64,000 nucleotides of DNA, from positions 1 through 64,000 of the forward strand of contig JBDTPN010000002.1 of NCBI GenBank assembly GCA_039932715.1. Direction: 5' to 3'. Made by a program: the position numbers and the translations under genes. This document shows, piece after piece, positions 1-7,454 of this stretch (within the stretch, counting starts at the first letter, position 1; each line of letters starts with the position of its first letter). A model generated the notes under the pieces. It worked only from the letters and a program-made list of their open reading frames with translations, had not been told where the DNA came from and made no database searches. Source of the DNA: ZC4RG30 sp039932715. Lineage in GTDB: Bacteria; Pseudomonadota; Gammaproteobacteria; Steroidobacterales; Steroidobacteraceae.

Positions 1-2
1 TG

Positions 3-557
3 CAGGAGCGCGTTGCCAAGCTCTCCGGTGGTGTTGCCGTGATCAAGGTCGGTGCCGCAACCGAAGTCGAGATGAAGGAAAAGAAGGCCCGTCTTGAAGA
101 CGCGCTGCACGCCACGCGTGCCGCCGTTGAAGAAGGTGTGGTTCCCGGCGGTGGCGTGGCGCTGATCCGCACGCTCAAGGCGCTCAAGGATCTGGAAGGC
201 GTGAACGAGGACCAGACCGTAGGCATCCGCCTGCTGGCCCGTGCGCTGGAAGAGCCGCTGCGTCAGATCGTCGAGAACGCAGGCGAAGATGCTGCGGTGG
301 TCCTTAATGCCGTCAAGGCAGGCAAGGGCGCCTATGGCTACAACGCAGCGACCGGCGAGTATGGCGACATGCTCGAGGCCGGCATCCTGGATCCGACCAA
401 GGTCACGCGACTGGCACTGCAGAACGCGTCTTCGGTCGCCGGTCTGTTGCTGACCACCGAGGTGATGATCGCCGAAGCCCCCAAGGAAGAAGCTGACCAC
501 GGCCATGGCGGCGGTGGTGGTGGCGGAATGGGTGGAATGGGCGGAATGGATATGTAA
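3..557 (+). CDS. groEL: 60 kDa chaperonin GroEL, C-terminal part (5' truncated by window edge)
   Basis: ATP-dependent protein-folding chaperonin subunit; it forms the double-ring tetradecamer in the cytoplasm and works with GroES. Only about the last 184 codons are in the window, and the frame is open to the left edge. The visible part matches the family closely: the VVPGGGV segment that returns to the ATP-binding equatorial domain, the DPTKVTR and SVAGLLLTTE blocks, and a Gly-Met-rich tail ending GGMGGMDM, typical of proteobacterial GroEL. The first ATG/GTG in the window is not the real start. A strong intrinsic terminator follows 30 nt after the stop, so this is the end of the groESL operon. 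A 63-bp fragment resembling codons in this gene recurs at 1723-1785. Confidence 0.97.
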   Translation, partial: QERVAKLSGGVAVIKVGAATEVEMKEKKARLEDALHATRAAVEEGVVPGGGVALIRTLKALKDLEGVNEDQTVGIRLLARALEEPLRQIVENAGEDAAVVLNAVKAGKGAYGYNAATGEYGDMLEAGILDPTKVTRLALQNASSVAGLLLTTEVMIAEAPKEEADHGHGGGGGGGMGGMGGMDM

Positions 558-587
558 CGCATCGCGTTACTTGACCATCGTTCGAAT

Positions 588-621
588 AAAAGCCCCGGCG
601 GGAAACTGCCGGGGCTTTTTT
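588..621 (+). terminator. Rho-independent terminator of groEL
   Basis: A GC-rich inverted repeat (GCCCCGGCGG / CCGCCGGGGC type, loop about 4-5 nt) is followed by a run of seven T. It starts about 30 nt after the groEL stop codon. Nearly the same hairpin, in the opposite orientation, ends the receptor gene at 2470. Confidence 0.9.
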
Positions 622-703
622 CTGATGTTGGGGCATTCGATTCGGGCGCGTCGTCCGCGTGCTAGCCTCGTACCCATGTGACAACAAGAATTCCGGGGGC
701 GTA

Positions 704-1693
704 ATGAAGATCATGTCTGGTGCGTTATTGGCCCTGCTAATGGGTTCCACGGTGACTTTGGCCGCCACGCCGGCGTTGCCTCCCGTGACCACGGAACCCA
801 AGGCGCCTCTGGTGCCGCAAATCCCCGCTCCCGAGTGTGACCGCAGTTGCCTGACGAGGCAGGTCGATGCCTGGTACGCGGCTCTCACTGCAAACAATCC
901 CGCCGGCCTGCCTCAGGCCGCGAGCGCACGCATCACCGAAAACGGCAAGGTGAAGAAACTTGCCGACACGTTCTGGGCCAGCGCAGAGCAAGTGGTGTGG
1001 CGCTTTGACATCGCCAATGTGCAACGCGGGGACACCGGCACGCAGGCCGTGGTGCGCAATGCCGACGGCAGCAAGACTCTGCACCTGCTGCGCCTCAAGG
1101 TGAAGGCTGGCCGAATCACCGAGATTGAGATCATCAAGTGCAACGAGGGGCAGGCGGGTGCGCTGTGGGGACCGGACCAGCTCACCACCGTGTCGCCACT
1201 GTTGACCCTTTCGATTCGCGAGCAGGATCGTGATTCCTACTATGACCTGATCGGTACGGCCGAGAGCTACTGGCGCGCCTTCCAGACCAACGGCACCACG
1301 CTGTACCGCCGCGCGCGCATTGCGCCCGATACGCAGCGCTTCGAGAATGGGCAGCAGACCACCGGCTTCGTGCGCAACGGCGTATTCAACGACACTCAGC
1401 GCGGCTTCGACCAGGGCGCATTCCTCGGCCGCAACATCTGGGGCCGCCGTTACGCGGTGGTGGATGAGGAGCGCGGCGTGGTGCTGTGCATAGCGCGCTT
1501 CGGCCTCAAGGACGGGGCCAAGAGCCAGAGCGTTGCGACCGCGAGTGACCGATTGGTCGGCGAATTCTTTGCGGTCAAGAACGGGCAGATCTCGCACATT
1601 CAGGCAGTATTGTTCAATCTGCCTGATGCGCAAGACACGGGATGGCCGACGACGGACTACGGCCCGGATCGGGGGTCTCTGGAGTTCTATTGA
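704..1693 (+). CDS. Secreted two-lobed protein of unknown function (CDR-x-CL family)
   Basis: 329-residue exported protein. The ATG at 704 is chosen because GGGGGC lies just upstream and the first 20 residues form a signal peptide ending near AATPA. After a proline-rich linker comes the motif ECDRSCL, then two alpha+beta lobes that resemble NTF2/SnoaL-like folds. The last lobe has GEFFAVKNGQISHIQA and ends near SLEFY. The protein at 40103-41191 is a distant paralogue with the same CxxxCL start and a matching C-terminal block. I recall a DUF8021-type family with this CDR-x-CL motif but could not check it. The last 294 bp are duplicated almost perfectly at 6744-7037. Function unknown; an envelope or periplasmic role is inferred from the signal peptide. 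Confidence 0.85.
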   Translation: MKIMSGALLALLMGSTVTLAATPALPPVTTEPKAPLVPQIPAPECDRSCLTRQVDAWYAALTANNPAGLPQAASARITENGKVKKLADTFWASAEQVVWRFDIANVQRGDTGTQAVVRNADGSKTLHLLRLKVKAGRITEIEIIKCNEGQAGALWGPDQLTTVSPLLTLSIREQDRDSYYDLIGTAESYWRAFQTNGTTLYRRARIAPDTQRFENGQQTTGFVRNGVFNDTQRGFDQGAFLGRNIWGRRYAVVDEERGVVLCIARFGLKDGAKSQSVATASDRLVGEFFAVKNGQISHIQAVLFNLPDAQDTGWPTTDYGPDRGSLEFY

Positions 1694-1722
1694 AACAACT
1701 GTTCATCTGACCACCCTGATCA

Positions 1723-1785
1723 AAGAGCCGCTGCGTTAGATCGTCGAGAACGCAGGCGAAGATGCTGCAGTGGTTCTCAATGCCG
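1723..1785 (+). pseudogene. groEL fragment (63 bp)
   Basis: The stretch aligns to the groEL piece at about 250-312 with 4 mismatches in 63 positions. Three mismatches are synonymous third-position changes and one turns a CAG codon into TAG. It is too short to code. The synonymous pattern suggests it came from a second, diverged groEL gene rather than from the copy at the window start. Confidence 0.8.
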
Positions 1786-1833
1786 GCAATTGGCCCTGCA
1801 AATGGACTCCACGCGTGGGATTCAGGCAGGCGC

Positions 1834-1955
1834 TGCGATAGGCAACGAGTCGTGCCTGGAGTCCCCGGCCAGTGGTGGGCGATGCTTCATCGGCGAATAC
1901 TGCGGCCACAAAGCCCGTAATGGAGCGCGCCAGCGCAGACGGGAAAGCGCCAGCA
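1834..1955 (-). pseudogene. AraC-family regulator fragment
   Basis: On the minus strand this reads AFPSALARSITGFVAAVFAD, then a short diverged stretch and GRGLQARLVAYR. It matches the middle of the intact AraC-type gene at 11019-11972 (about 11316-11435). Both ends of the gene are missing. It abuts the LysR fragment directly at about 1955/1956. No complete domain remains. Confidence 0.8.
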
Positions 1956-2163
1956 GTTACCGCACCTGGATGTGCCACCGTATCCGTTACTCCTCGCCTG
2001 ACAACCACTGACATTGTCCTGGCGCGGGCATCGCGATGCTAACGGATGCAGTCTGCGAAGGCGATTGTCCGAGGGGCGATTGGTGCGCGTGCTGCCGCAT
2101 CTGGCGCTGCCTCCCGTTTCGATCTCTGCCATGTACCTGGAACGGCGCTACCTGCCGGCCCGG
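1956..2163 (+). pseudogene. LysR-family regulator fragment with 22-bp deletion
   Basis: The stretch aligns with the effector-domain part of the intact LysR gene at 22871-23833 (about 23538-23760). Relative to that gene it lacks 22 bp exactly between two copies of GGCGCGGG; one copy remains at 2021-2028. The deletion shifts the frame, so this is a dead 3' fragment. It ends where the DUF1330 fragment begins. Confidence 0.82.
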
Positions 2164-2386
2164 CCCCGCCTTCGAGTGCCGCGAGTGCAAGCTGGTAGGC
2201 GGCGCCATCGTGAACGGCAATGGCCTGGTCCACAGAGTCGAACTCGATGATCACGGTTCTTTCCATCCTGCCATCCTCGTAGGCCGTGACCGCGGAGGCT
2301 CTCGCCAGGAAGCGTCCACTACCTCCTTCGATTGCGGGAACGGCAAGCTTTGCGTAGGAGGAAAGTTTGTTGGCGTCGCTTATCTG
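2164..2386 (-). pseudogene. DUF1330 gene fragment, both ends missing
   Basis: On the minus strand about 73 codons read without a stop. They match the intact DUF1330 protein at 7068-7358, for example SSYAKL, AYEDG and IEFDSVDQAIAVHD followed by AAYQLALAALEGG. The first ~11 codons are missing; the break lies directly at the terminator at 2387. The C-terminal end is replaced by LysR sequence. The protein level is well conserved, so the loss of the ends may be recent or the copy may come from a functional paralogue. Confidence 0.82.
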
Positions 2387-2418
2387 AAAAAAAAGCCCCG
2401 GCGGGAAACCGCCGGGGC
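2387..2418 (-). terminator. Rho-independent terminator of the 2470-5556 receptor gene
   Basis: A ten-base-pair GC stem (GCCCCGGCGG with its complement) has a GAAA/TTTC loop. Read on the minus strand it is followed by eight T. It lies about 50 nt after the stop codon of the receptor gene. Confidence 0.88.
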
Positions 2419-2469
2419 TATTTAGTTGGTGATAAAAGGCAGCGAACTCAACTCCGCCTCCCTGGCTTT

Positions 2470-5400
2470 TTAGAACTTGGCTTCCACTCCCACGTAGAAG
2501 CGACGGCCCAGCGGATCGTAGAACTGTGGCAACGTCGTGTCGGTGTTAGTGTCAACGCCGGGGTTGGCTCCATAGACCAGCGGCTTCTTGTCGAGCAGAT
2601 TGTCTATGCCGGCCCTGAAGGTGTATTTGTCCCAGCGATATCCGCCACTGAGGTTGAACAGGTTGTAGGAGGGCGTGCCCTGCACCGTGGTCGCGGGGTT
2701 CAATGCCGCGGCCTGGTTCTTGAGGCTCGAATAGTATTGCCATCCCAGGTTCAGGTCGAAACTGTTCCACCTGTAGCTGGCAGTAGAATAAGCCCTGAAC
2801 GTGAACATGCCACCCAGCTGGCCGATCTGGTCGGCAGTACCCTTGGAATCCACCAGCGCAGAGGTTGGCGACGTCTGGTACTCGAACTTGTCCAGATAGG
2901 TGAAGTTCGTGTTCAGACCGAGGTTGCCTGGACCAACCGGCACTGACCAGGCTATTCCCACGTCGAGTCCCTGAGTGGTCAGGTTGCCGAGGTTTGAATA
3001 CAGCGCGTCGACTGTTGCACGGTCACCCGTCACTGGATGTCTTGCGATCAGCTTGCACCATGAGTTGGTGACGTCGTAAGTCGGGTTCGAGGCACCGTCG
3101 GAGTTGAAGCAATTGTTGTACACGATGGTCGATGAAATTGGCGAGATCGTGTCCGTCAGATCGATCTTGTAGGCATCGACGGTAATATTGAGGCGATCCC
3201 AACCAAACGGATTACTGATGACAGCGCCCAAAGTATAGGTCTTGCCGGTCTCTGGTCCGACGTTCGGGTTACCCTTGGTGATCTCGATTTCCAGCGGGAA
3301 GAATGCGGGTCCACCTGGGCGGAACCAGGCATTGGGGCCACCCGGTCCCGTGTCAAACAGCGAGGTGCTGTTCCCGATGAGGGCGCGGCACAGGGCCTGG
3401 ACCTTCAGGCGGTTCGGATTGCTGGCCTTGTTGCCCCAGGCCGACAGCGTGTTCACCGAGCAGGGATCCAGGTTCGGGAACGCCACCACGGCTTGCGTGG
3501 GCCCGGTAAACAACTCGGCGGTATTGGGCGCGCGCGTCGCGAACTGGTAGCCCCCGCGGAAGGACAGCTCATTCATTGCCTTCCAAGTGAACAGGGCCTT
3601 GTAAGTGCTGTGGCCACCAGCGGTGTTGAAGTCCGAGAAGCGGTAGCCAAGCTCCAGGTCCAGGTTCTTGATCACCGGAACTAGCGCTTCGCCGTAGATT
3701 TCCTTCACGTTGGTGCTGCCGTTCGTGCCATTGGAGGCAAACAGGCCAACGGGATTGTCGAGCACCTGCTCGACCGAATTGCCCGGATCAAACACAAAGT
3801 CGTTCTTGCGATATGACACGCCCGCTGCAAAGCGGACGTCGCCCGTCGGCAGCGTGAAGGCCATGCCCTGCAAGTTGGCTTCCATGATCTCCTGCGTGAG
3901 ATCGGTCTCGTTCCTCATGCGGGTTTCTATGCCCTTGAGGCAGCTGGCCGATGGTGAGAATTCCGAGAATACCGGCAGGCCTGACGGGCAATCGATCCGA
4001 TAGCCGCTGCCAGAACTGGTGAAATTAGTTCCAGCGCCGAAGCCCGGCTTGGCAACCAGGAACTGGTAGCGTTGCAGTGAGGGCAGGTGCGAGGTCTCGG
4101 CGATGATGTTCGTGTCACCGCGCGACACATAGGCATCCCAGGTCCAGTCACGGAAGCCGACGTTGCCCTTCAACCCGGCAAGGATCTGCCAGACATTGTT
4201 GGTGTTGGTGGTGTTGATGGCTCCGTTGTAGTCCAGCACCTGGAACAGGCTCCAGGGCGAGGTCGGGCCCGTGGTGCCGGCCGCGGGCGGCGGGGTGCCA
4301 GTCGTAACGACTGCGCGCGAATTGAGCAATGATTGCAGGGCCGCTGGCAGCGGCGTCGCCGCATTGACGGGAATCGGTGCCTGCCAGACCGTGATGGCCG
4401 GCGGGAGGCCACCGCGCTGCCTCACCACCACATTGCTGAAATTGGTCTGGACGTATGCGCTCACGTTATCCGTGATGTCGTACGTGGCCTTGCCGAAAAT
4501 TGAATGTCGTTCCAGCGGACTCGAGAGAAACCCATCCGTAAAGATCTGATCCAGGTTACCGCTGCCCGTCAGCTTCCTGATCATGGTGAAAGCGCCGGCG
4601 TCCAGACTGTTCAAGGGGCCCTTGTAACCAAGGCCACCATGGTCCGCAGTGAAGGGCGTGCCGTCATTGTTGAAGTAGATCACCTGGCTGTTCGACACTG
4701 TGCCCGGTGCCACGGTGGGGAACAGCGCATCAACCGCTGCCTGCGTCGGCCGGTTGTTGGCAGTCTGCCCGGTGTTGTAGCCCCGCGGTACGATGAAGCC
4801 GCCGCCCAGGTTGCCCGGATCCATCCAGCCGTTGACGTAGAAGTCGCGATTCTTCTGCAGAACGCCGTCGCGCTTGGTCCAGTCGATGCCAACCATGATG
4901 TTGCCGCGATCGTCCGCAGAGTTCATGCCCATGAGGACGCTGACACGGGAATCCGAACCGTCTCCTTCCTGGGAAATTCCGGTCTGCATGTTGATATCCA
5001 GACCCTGGAAATCATGCTTCAGCTGGAAGTTGACCACGCCGGCAATGGCATCGGGGCCATACACGGCCGAAGCGCCGCCGGTGATTACTTCGACGTTCTC
5101 AATGGCTGCCGAAGGAATAGTGTTGATATCGATGACCAGTGACGCATTGGCGGGCTGGGCACGCCGACCGTCTATCAGCACCAGGTTGCGATTGGGTCCA
5201 AGTCCGCGAAGGTTGACCGTTGCCGCACCCGGGCTGCTCGCCGCGCCGCTCTGGATGCTGGAGGTGAATTGCGTGCCGCCCGGAACGAACTGGGGCATCT
5301 TGTTGAGGACGGTTTCAATACCCGTGCCCGAGGTGTTCTTGAAGGCTTCGGCCTCCACCGTGACAATGGGACTGGGGGCGTCCAGATCCCGGGGTCGCTG

Positions 5401-5556
5401 GATACGTGAGCCGGTGACGGTGACCTCTGCAAGCTCCTCTTCGGCGGCAAAGGCCAGTGGTGTTACAGCAGAACTGCCCAAGGCAGCCGCGACGGCTGCG
5501 GATACGAGCCAGCGCGAAGCGCGGGCAGGCCTTGCGGCCGAATTAGTGGACGTCAT
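2470..5556 (-). CDS. TonB-dependent receptor (1028 aa)
   Basis: Outer-membrane gated channel that imports a scarce or large substrate using TonB-ExbBD energy. The signal peptide covers residues 1-38 (cut near AFAAEEE). The mature start has EVTVTGSRI, the usual lead into the plug domain. The plug follows (about 50-190), with NLRGLGPNRNLVLIDGRR and the VEVITGGASAVYGPDAIAGVVN block. The rest is a large beta barrel ending in GRRFYVGVEAKF with the terminal Phe expected of outer-membrane proteins. This 'TGSRI' subtype also includes 19798-22710. GGGGGAATCA precedes the ATG. Divergent from the oxygenase-like gene at 5754. The substrate cannot be read from the sequence. Confidence 0.95.
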   Translation of the reverse strand: MTSTNSAARPARASRWLVSAAVAAALGSSAVTPLAFAAEEELAEVTVTGSRIQRPRDLDAPSPIVTVEAEAFKNTSGTGIETVLNKMPQFVPGGTQFTSSIQSGAASSPGAATVNLRGLGPNRNLVLIDGRRAQPANASLVIDINTIPSAAIENVEVITGGASAVYGPDAIAGVVNFQLKHDFQGLDINMQTGISQEGDGSDSRVSVLMGMNSADDRGNIMVGIDWTKRDGVLQKNRDFYVNGWMDPGNLGGGFIVPRGYNTGQTANNRPTQAAVDALFPTVAPGTVSNSQVIYFNNDGTPFTADHGGLGYKGPLNSLDAGAFTMIRKLTGSGNLDQIFTDGFLSSPLERHSIFGKATYDITDNVSAYVQTNFSNVVVRQRGGLPPAITVWQAPIPVNAATPLPAALQSLLNSRAVVTTGTPPPAAGTTGPTSPWSLFQVLDYNGAINTTNTNNVWQILAGLKGNVGFRDWTWDAYVSRGDTNIIAETSHLPSLQRYQFLVAKPGFGAGTNFTSSGSGYRIDCPSGLPVFSEFSPSASCLKGIETRMRNETDLTQEIMEANLQGMAFTLPTGDVRFAAGVSYRKNDFVFDPGNSVEQVLDNPVGLFASNGTNGSTNVKEIYGEALVPVIKNLDLELGYRFSDFNTAGGHSTYKALFTWKAMNELSFRGGYQFATRAPNTAELFTGPTQAVVAFPNLDPCSVNTLSAWGNKASNPNRLKVQALCRALIGNSTSLFDTGPGGPNAWFRPGGPAFFPLEIEITKGNPNVGPETGKTYTLGAVISNPFGWDRLNITVDAYKIDLTDTISPISSTIVYNNCFNSDGASNPTYDVTNSWCKLIARHPVTGDRATVDALYSNLGNLTTQGLDVGIAWSVPVGPGNLGLNTNFTYLDKFEYQTSPTSALVDSKGTADQIGQLGGMFTFRAYSTASYRWNSFDLNLGWQYYSSLKNQAAALNPATTVQGTPSYNLFNLSGGYRWDKYTFRAGIDNLLDKKPLVYGANPGVDTNTDTTLPQFYDPLGRRFYVGVEAKF

Positions 5557-5663
5557 TGATTCCCCCGTTGAGATTGCTCATTCGACCCGTATGGCAGGGC
5601 CTACGCTTTTACTGGCGCCTCCCCCGATACCGGGTTGGTTATACTGCTGTGATTACGTAAAAA

Positions 5664-5677
5664 GCAACGTATGTTGC
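5664..5677. promoter_or_regulatory. Possible operator half-sites between divergent genes
   Basis: GCAAC-GTAT-GTTGC, a short inverted repeat with 5-bp arms, lies in the 197-bp gap between the divergent receptor (ends of promoter region at 5557) and the oxygenase-like gene (5754). The local sequence is more AT-rich than its surroundings. This is a weak candidate; no clear -35/-10 pair could be fixed. Confidence 0.2.
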
Positions 5678-5753
5678 GACTAAACCACAGCAAATCTGCC
5701 GCGGCCTGTGGACATAGAATGGTGCCCAGGCAGAGGTCCCCGCGGAGTTGGAC

Positions 5754-6380
5754 ATGAATAGTCGGCGCACTTTCCCCTTGTTTTCCACGCCTCTGTACGT
5801 AAACAACCTGGGGAACTTCGACAAACCGGATCTGCGTTACCTGGACTACACGCACACCACTCCATCGGGGGAGTCGTTCAACTTTTTGAGCTCTGTCGAC
5901 AAGAACGTCCTGGACCGGCCGGAGCTGGGCCACATCCGCGTTCTGATCGAGAGCGAGATCGAGTTCTGCGCGCGGGATCTTTATGCCCTGACCAGGGATG
6001 TTCAGTTCTACATCACGAACTCGTGGGTGAACATTTATGGGCGCGGCGACCAGGCCGGCCCCCACATGCACCACAATTCACTGCTCTCCGGGGTGTTGTA
6101 CCTGCAAGCCACGGACACAGGCGGCGAAATCGTCTTCCACAAGGACATGCAAAGCCAGGTGCCGTTTCCAATGGCTATCGATCCTGAGGTGGTATCGCAG
6201 AATATTTATAACTGCAGGAGCTGGGGCTACAAACCCCAGACTAACGACATCTGCATCTTCCCCTCCATCCTCTCGCACTCTGTGCAACCCAACAATTCGG
6301 ACGAGGCGAGGTGGTCGCTGGCGTTCAATGCTTTTGTCAGGGGCAGGTTCGGGGCAATCCACCAATTGCACCTGAAGTAG
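5754..6380 (+). CDS. 2OG-Fe(II) oxygenase-like protein (TIGR02466 type)
   Basis: 208-residue cytosolic protein resembling the putative 2-oxoglutarate/Fe(II) oxygenases of the TIGR02466/2OG-FeII_Oxy_5 type. The pattern FPLFSTPLY at the start is characteristic. Visible candidate metal ligands are the His in GPHMHHNSLLSGVLYL (about 110-120) and the later His in SILSHSVQPN. The Arg in ARWSLAFN is the likely 2-oxoglutarate anchor. The ATG at 5754 is preferred over the in-frame TTG at 5748 because CGCGGAG lies at a good distance. Substrate unknown; members of this family often hydroxylate protein or small-molecule targets. It is divergent from a TonB receptor, which may indicate a shared regulator. 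Confidence 0.85.
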   Translation: MNSRRTFPLFSTPLYVNNLGNFDKPDLRYLDYTHTTPSGESFNFLSSVDKNVLDRPELGHIRVLIESEIEFCARDLYALTRDVQFYITNSWVNIYGRGDQAGPHMHHNSLLSGVLYLQATDTGGEIVFHKDMQSQVPFPMAIDPEVVSQNIYNCRSWGYKPQTNDICIFPSILSHSVQPNNSDEARWSLAFNAFVRGRFGAIHQLHLK

Positions 6381-6414
6381 GGGGCACCAATCCGCAACCG
6401 GTGGACGTCTCAAC

Positions 6415-6744
6415 CTATGAGCGGCTGTTCCGCTCGATAGTCGCGGACGACCTGTCGCTGCGGAGCTGAGCCATCAAGCTGCGATAGGCACTGGGCGTAA
6501 CGCGATAGGGCTCGCGAAATTTCTGGCCAAAATGCGAGGCACTGTTGAATCCGCACTCCAGCGCGATTTCCATGATCGTGCGGTTGGCGTAATCCGTGCT
6601 GCACAGCAGGGACGCAGCGCGCTCCAGTCGGCGCCGTAGAAGAAAAGCCGAAAGCGACTCTCCTAGTACGCGGCTTGCCGCCGTAACCGGTAGTACCACC
6701 GACCCGACAAGACGCGAGGCATTGGGGAGGCAGCTTTCCAGCAC
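6415..6744 (-). pseudogene. AraC-family regulator relic with 273-bp in-frame deletion
   Basis: Minus-strand relic of a paralogue of the AraC gene at 11019-11972. It reads VLESCLPNASRLVGSVVLPV, then jumps at SRVLGE straight into SLSAFLLRRRLERAASLL and the DNA-binding end (IALECGFNSASHFGQKF). The 91 codons between, including the first HTH helix pair, are missing. The deletion ends coincide with the hexamer CTCTCC, present twice in the intact gene (11205-11210 and 11478-11483) and once here (6658-6663). The N-terminal two fifths are cut off by the inserted copy of 704-1693. The tail is about 20 residues longer than in the intact gene. It is unlikely to work as a regulator. Confidence 0.85.
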
Positions 6745-7037
6745 GCGGCTTCGACCAGGGCGCATTCCTCGGCCGCAACATCTGGGGCCGCCGTTACGCG
6801 GTGGTGGATGAGGAGCGCGGCGTGGTGCTGTGCATAGCGCGCTTCGGCCTCAAGGACGGGGCCAAGAGCCAGAGCGTTGCGACCGCGAGTGACCGATTGG
6901 TCGGCGAATTCTTTGCGGTCAAGAACGGGCAGATCTCGCACATTCAGGCAGTATTGTTCAATCTGCCTGATGCGCAAGACACGGGATGGCCGACGACGGA
7001 CTACGGCCCGGATCGGGGATCGCTGGAGTTCTACTGA
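6744..7037 (+). pseudogene. Duplicate 3' end of the 704-1693 gene
   Basis: 294 bp that match 1400-1693 at 291 positions. All three differences are third-position changes in the last ~25 bp (GGG/GGA, TCT/TCG, TAT/TAC). It encodes only the last ~98 residues with no signal peptide and no proper start (the in-frame GTG at 6801 lacks a ribosome site). The left edge joins the AraC relic at a CGCG microhomology. Such identity next to strongly diverged neighbours points to recent duplication or gene conversion. Confidence 0.88.
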
Positions 7038-7067
7038 GTGCCGGGAAACTGCCTGTCGAGGCTCTCG

Positions 7068-7358
7068 TCAGACGCCCGATACGATGCGCATGTCCCGCAC
7101 TGCCCCGCCATCCAGCGCCGCCAGCGCAAGCTGGTAGGCGGCGCTGTCGTGAACAGCGATGGCCTGCTCCACGGAGTCAAACTCTATGACCACGGTTCGG
7201 TCCAGCTTGCCATCCTCATAGGCCATGACTGCGATAGATCGAGCCAGGATTCGTCCACCACCGCTTTCGATAGCGGGGCCGGCAAGCTTTGCATAAGCGG
7301 AAAGTCTGGTCGGGTCGGTGATCTGCCGATAACAGGAGATCCAGTAGGCTTTTGACAT
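7068..7358 (-). CDS. DUF1330 family protein
   Basis: 96-residue cytosolic protein with a ferredoxin-like alpha/beta fold of the DUF1330 type. The start MSKAYWISCYRQITDP and the block VVIEFDSVEQAIAVHD, ending in AAYQLALAAL, are typical of the family. Family members are dimeric alpha-beta barrels of uncertain function, sometimes next to catabolic genes. The ATG at 7358 is chosen over an upstream in-frame ATG because family members begin at MxKAYWI. A truncated paralogue lies at 2164-2386. It converges on the duplicated fragment ending at 7037 and is divergent from the exported methyltransferase at 7455. Confidence 0.9.
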   Translation of the reverse strand: MSKAYWISCYRQITDPTRLSAYAKLAGPAIESGGGRILARSIAVMAYEDGKLDRTVVIEFDSVEQAIAVHDSAAYQLALAALDGGAVRDMRIVSGV

Positions 7359-7454
7359 GGGACGCTCGTTGCGGTGGGTTGCGCCCATTATCCCACGGCA
7401 CCGTTCGTCGACATGGAACATCATGGGAAAATCTACACGGGGGAGGGCATTGCA

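Noticed and set aside
737..1633. 298-aa antisense ORF over the 704-1693 gene (repeated at 6663-6977)
   Set aside because: It is the shadow of a GC-rich gene; it appears twice only because the DNA is duplicated. No start signal or protein features.
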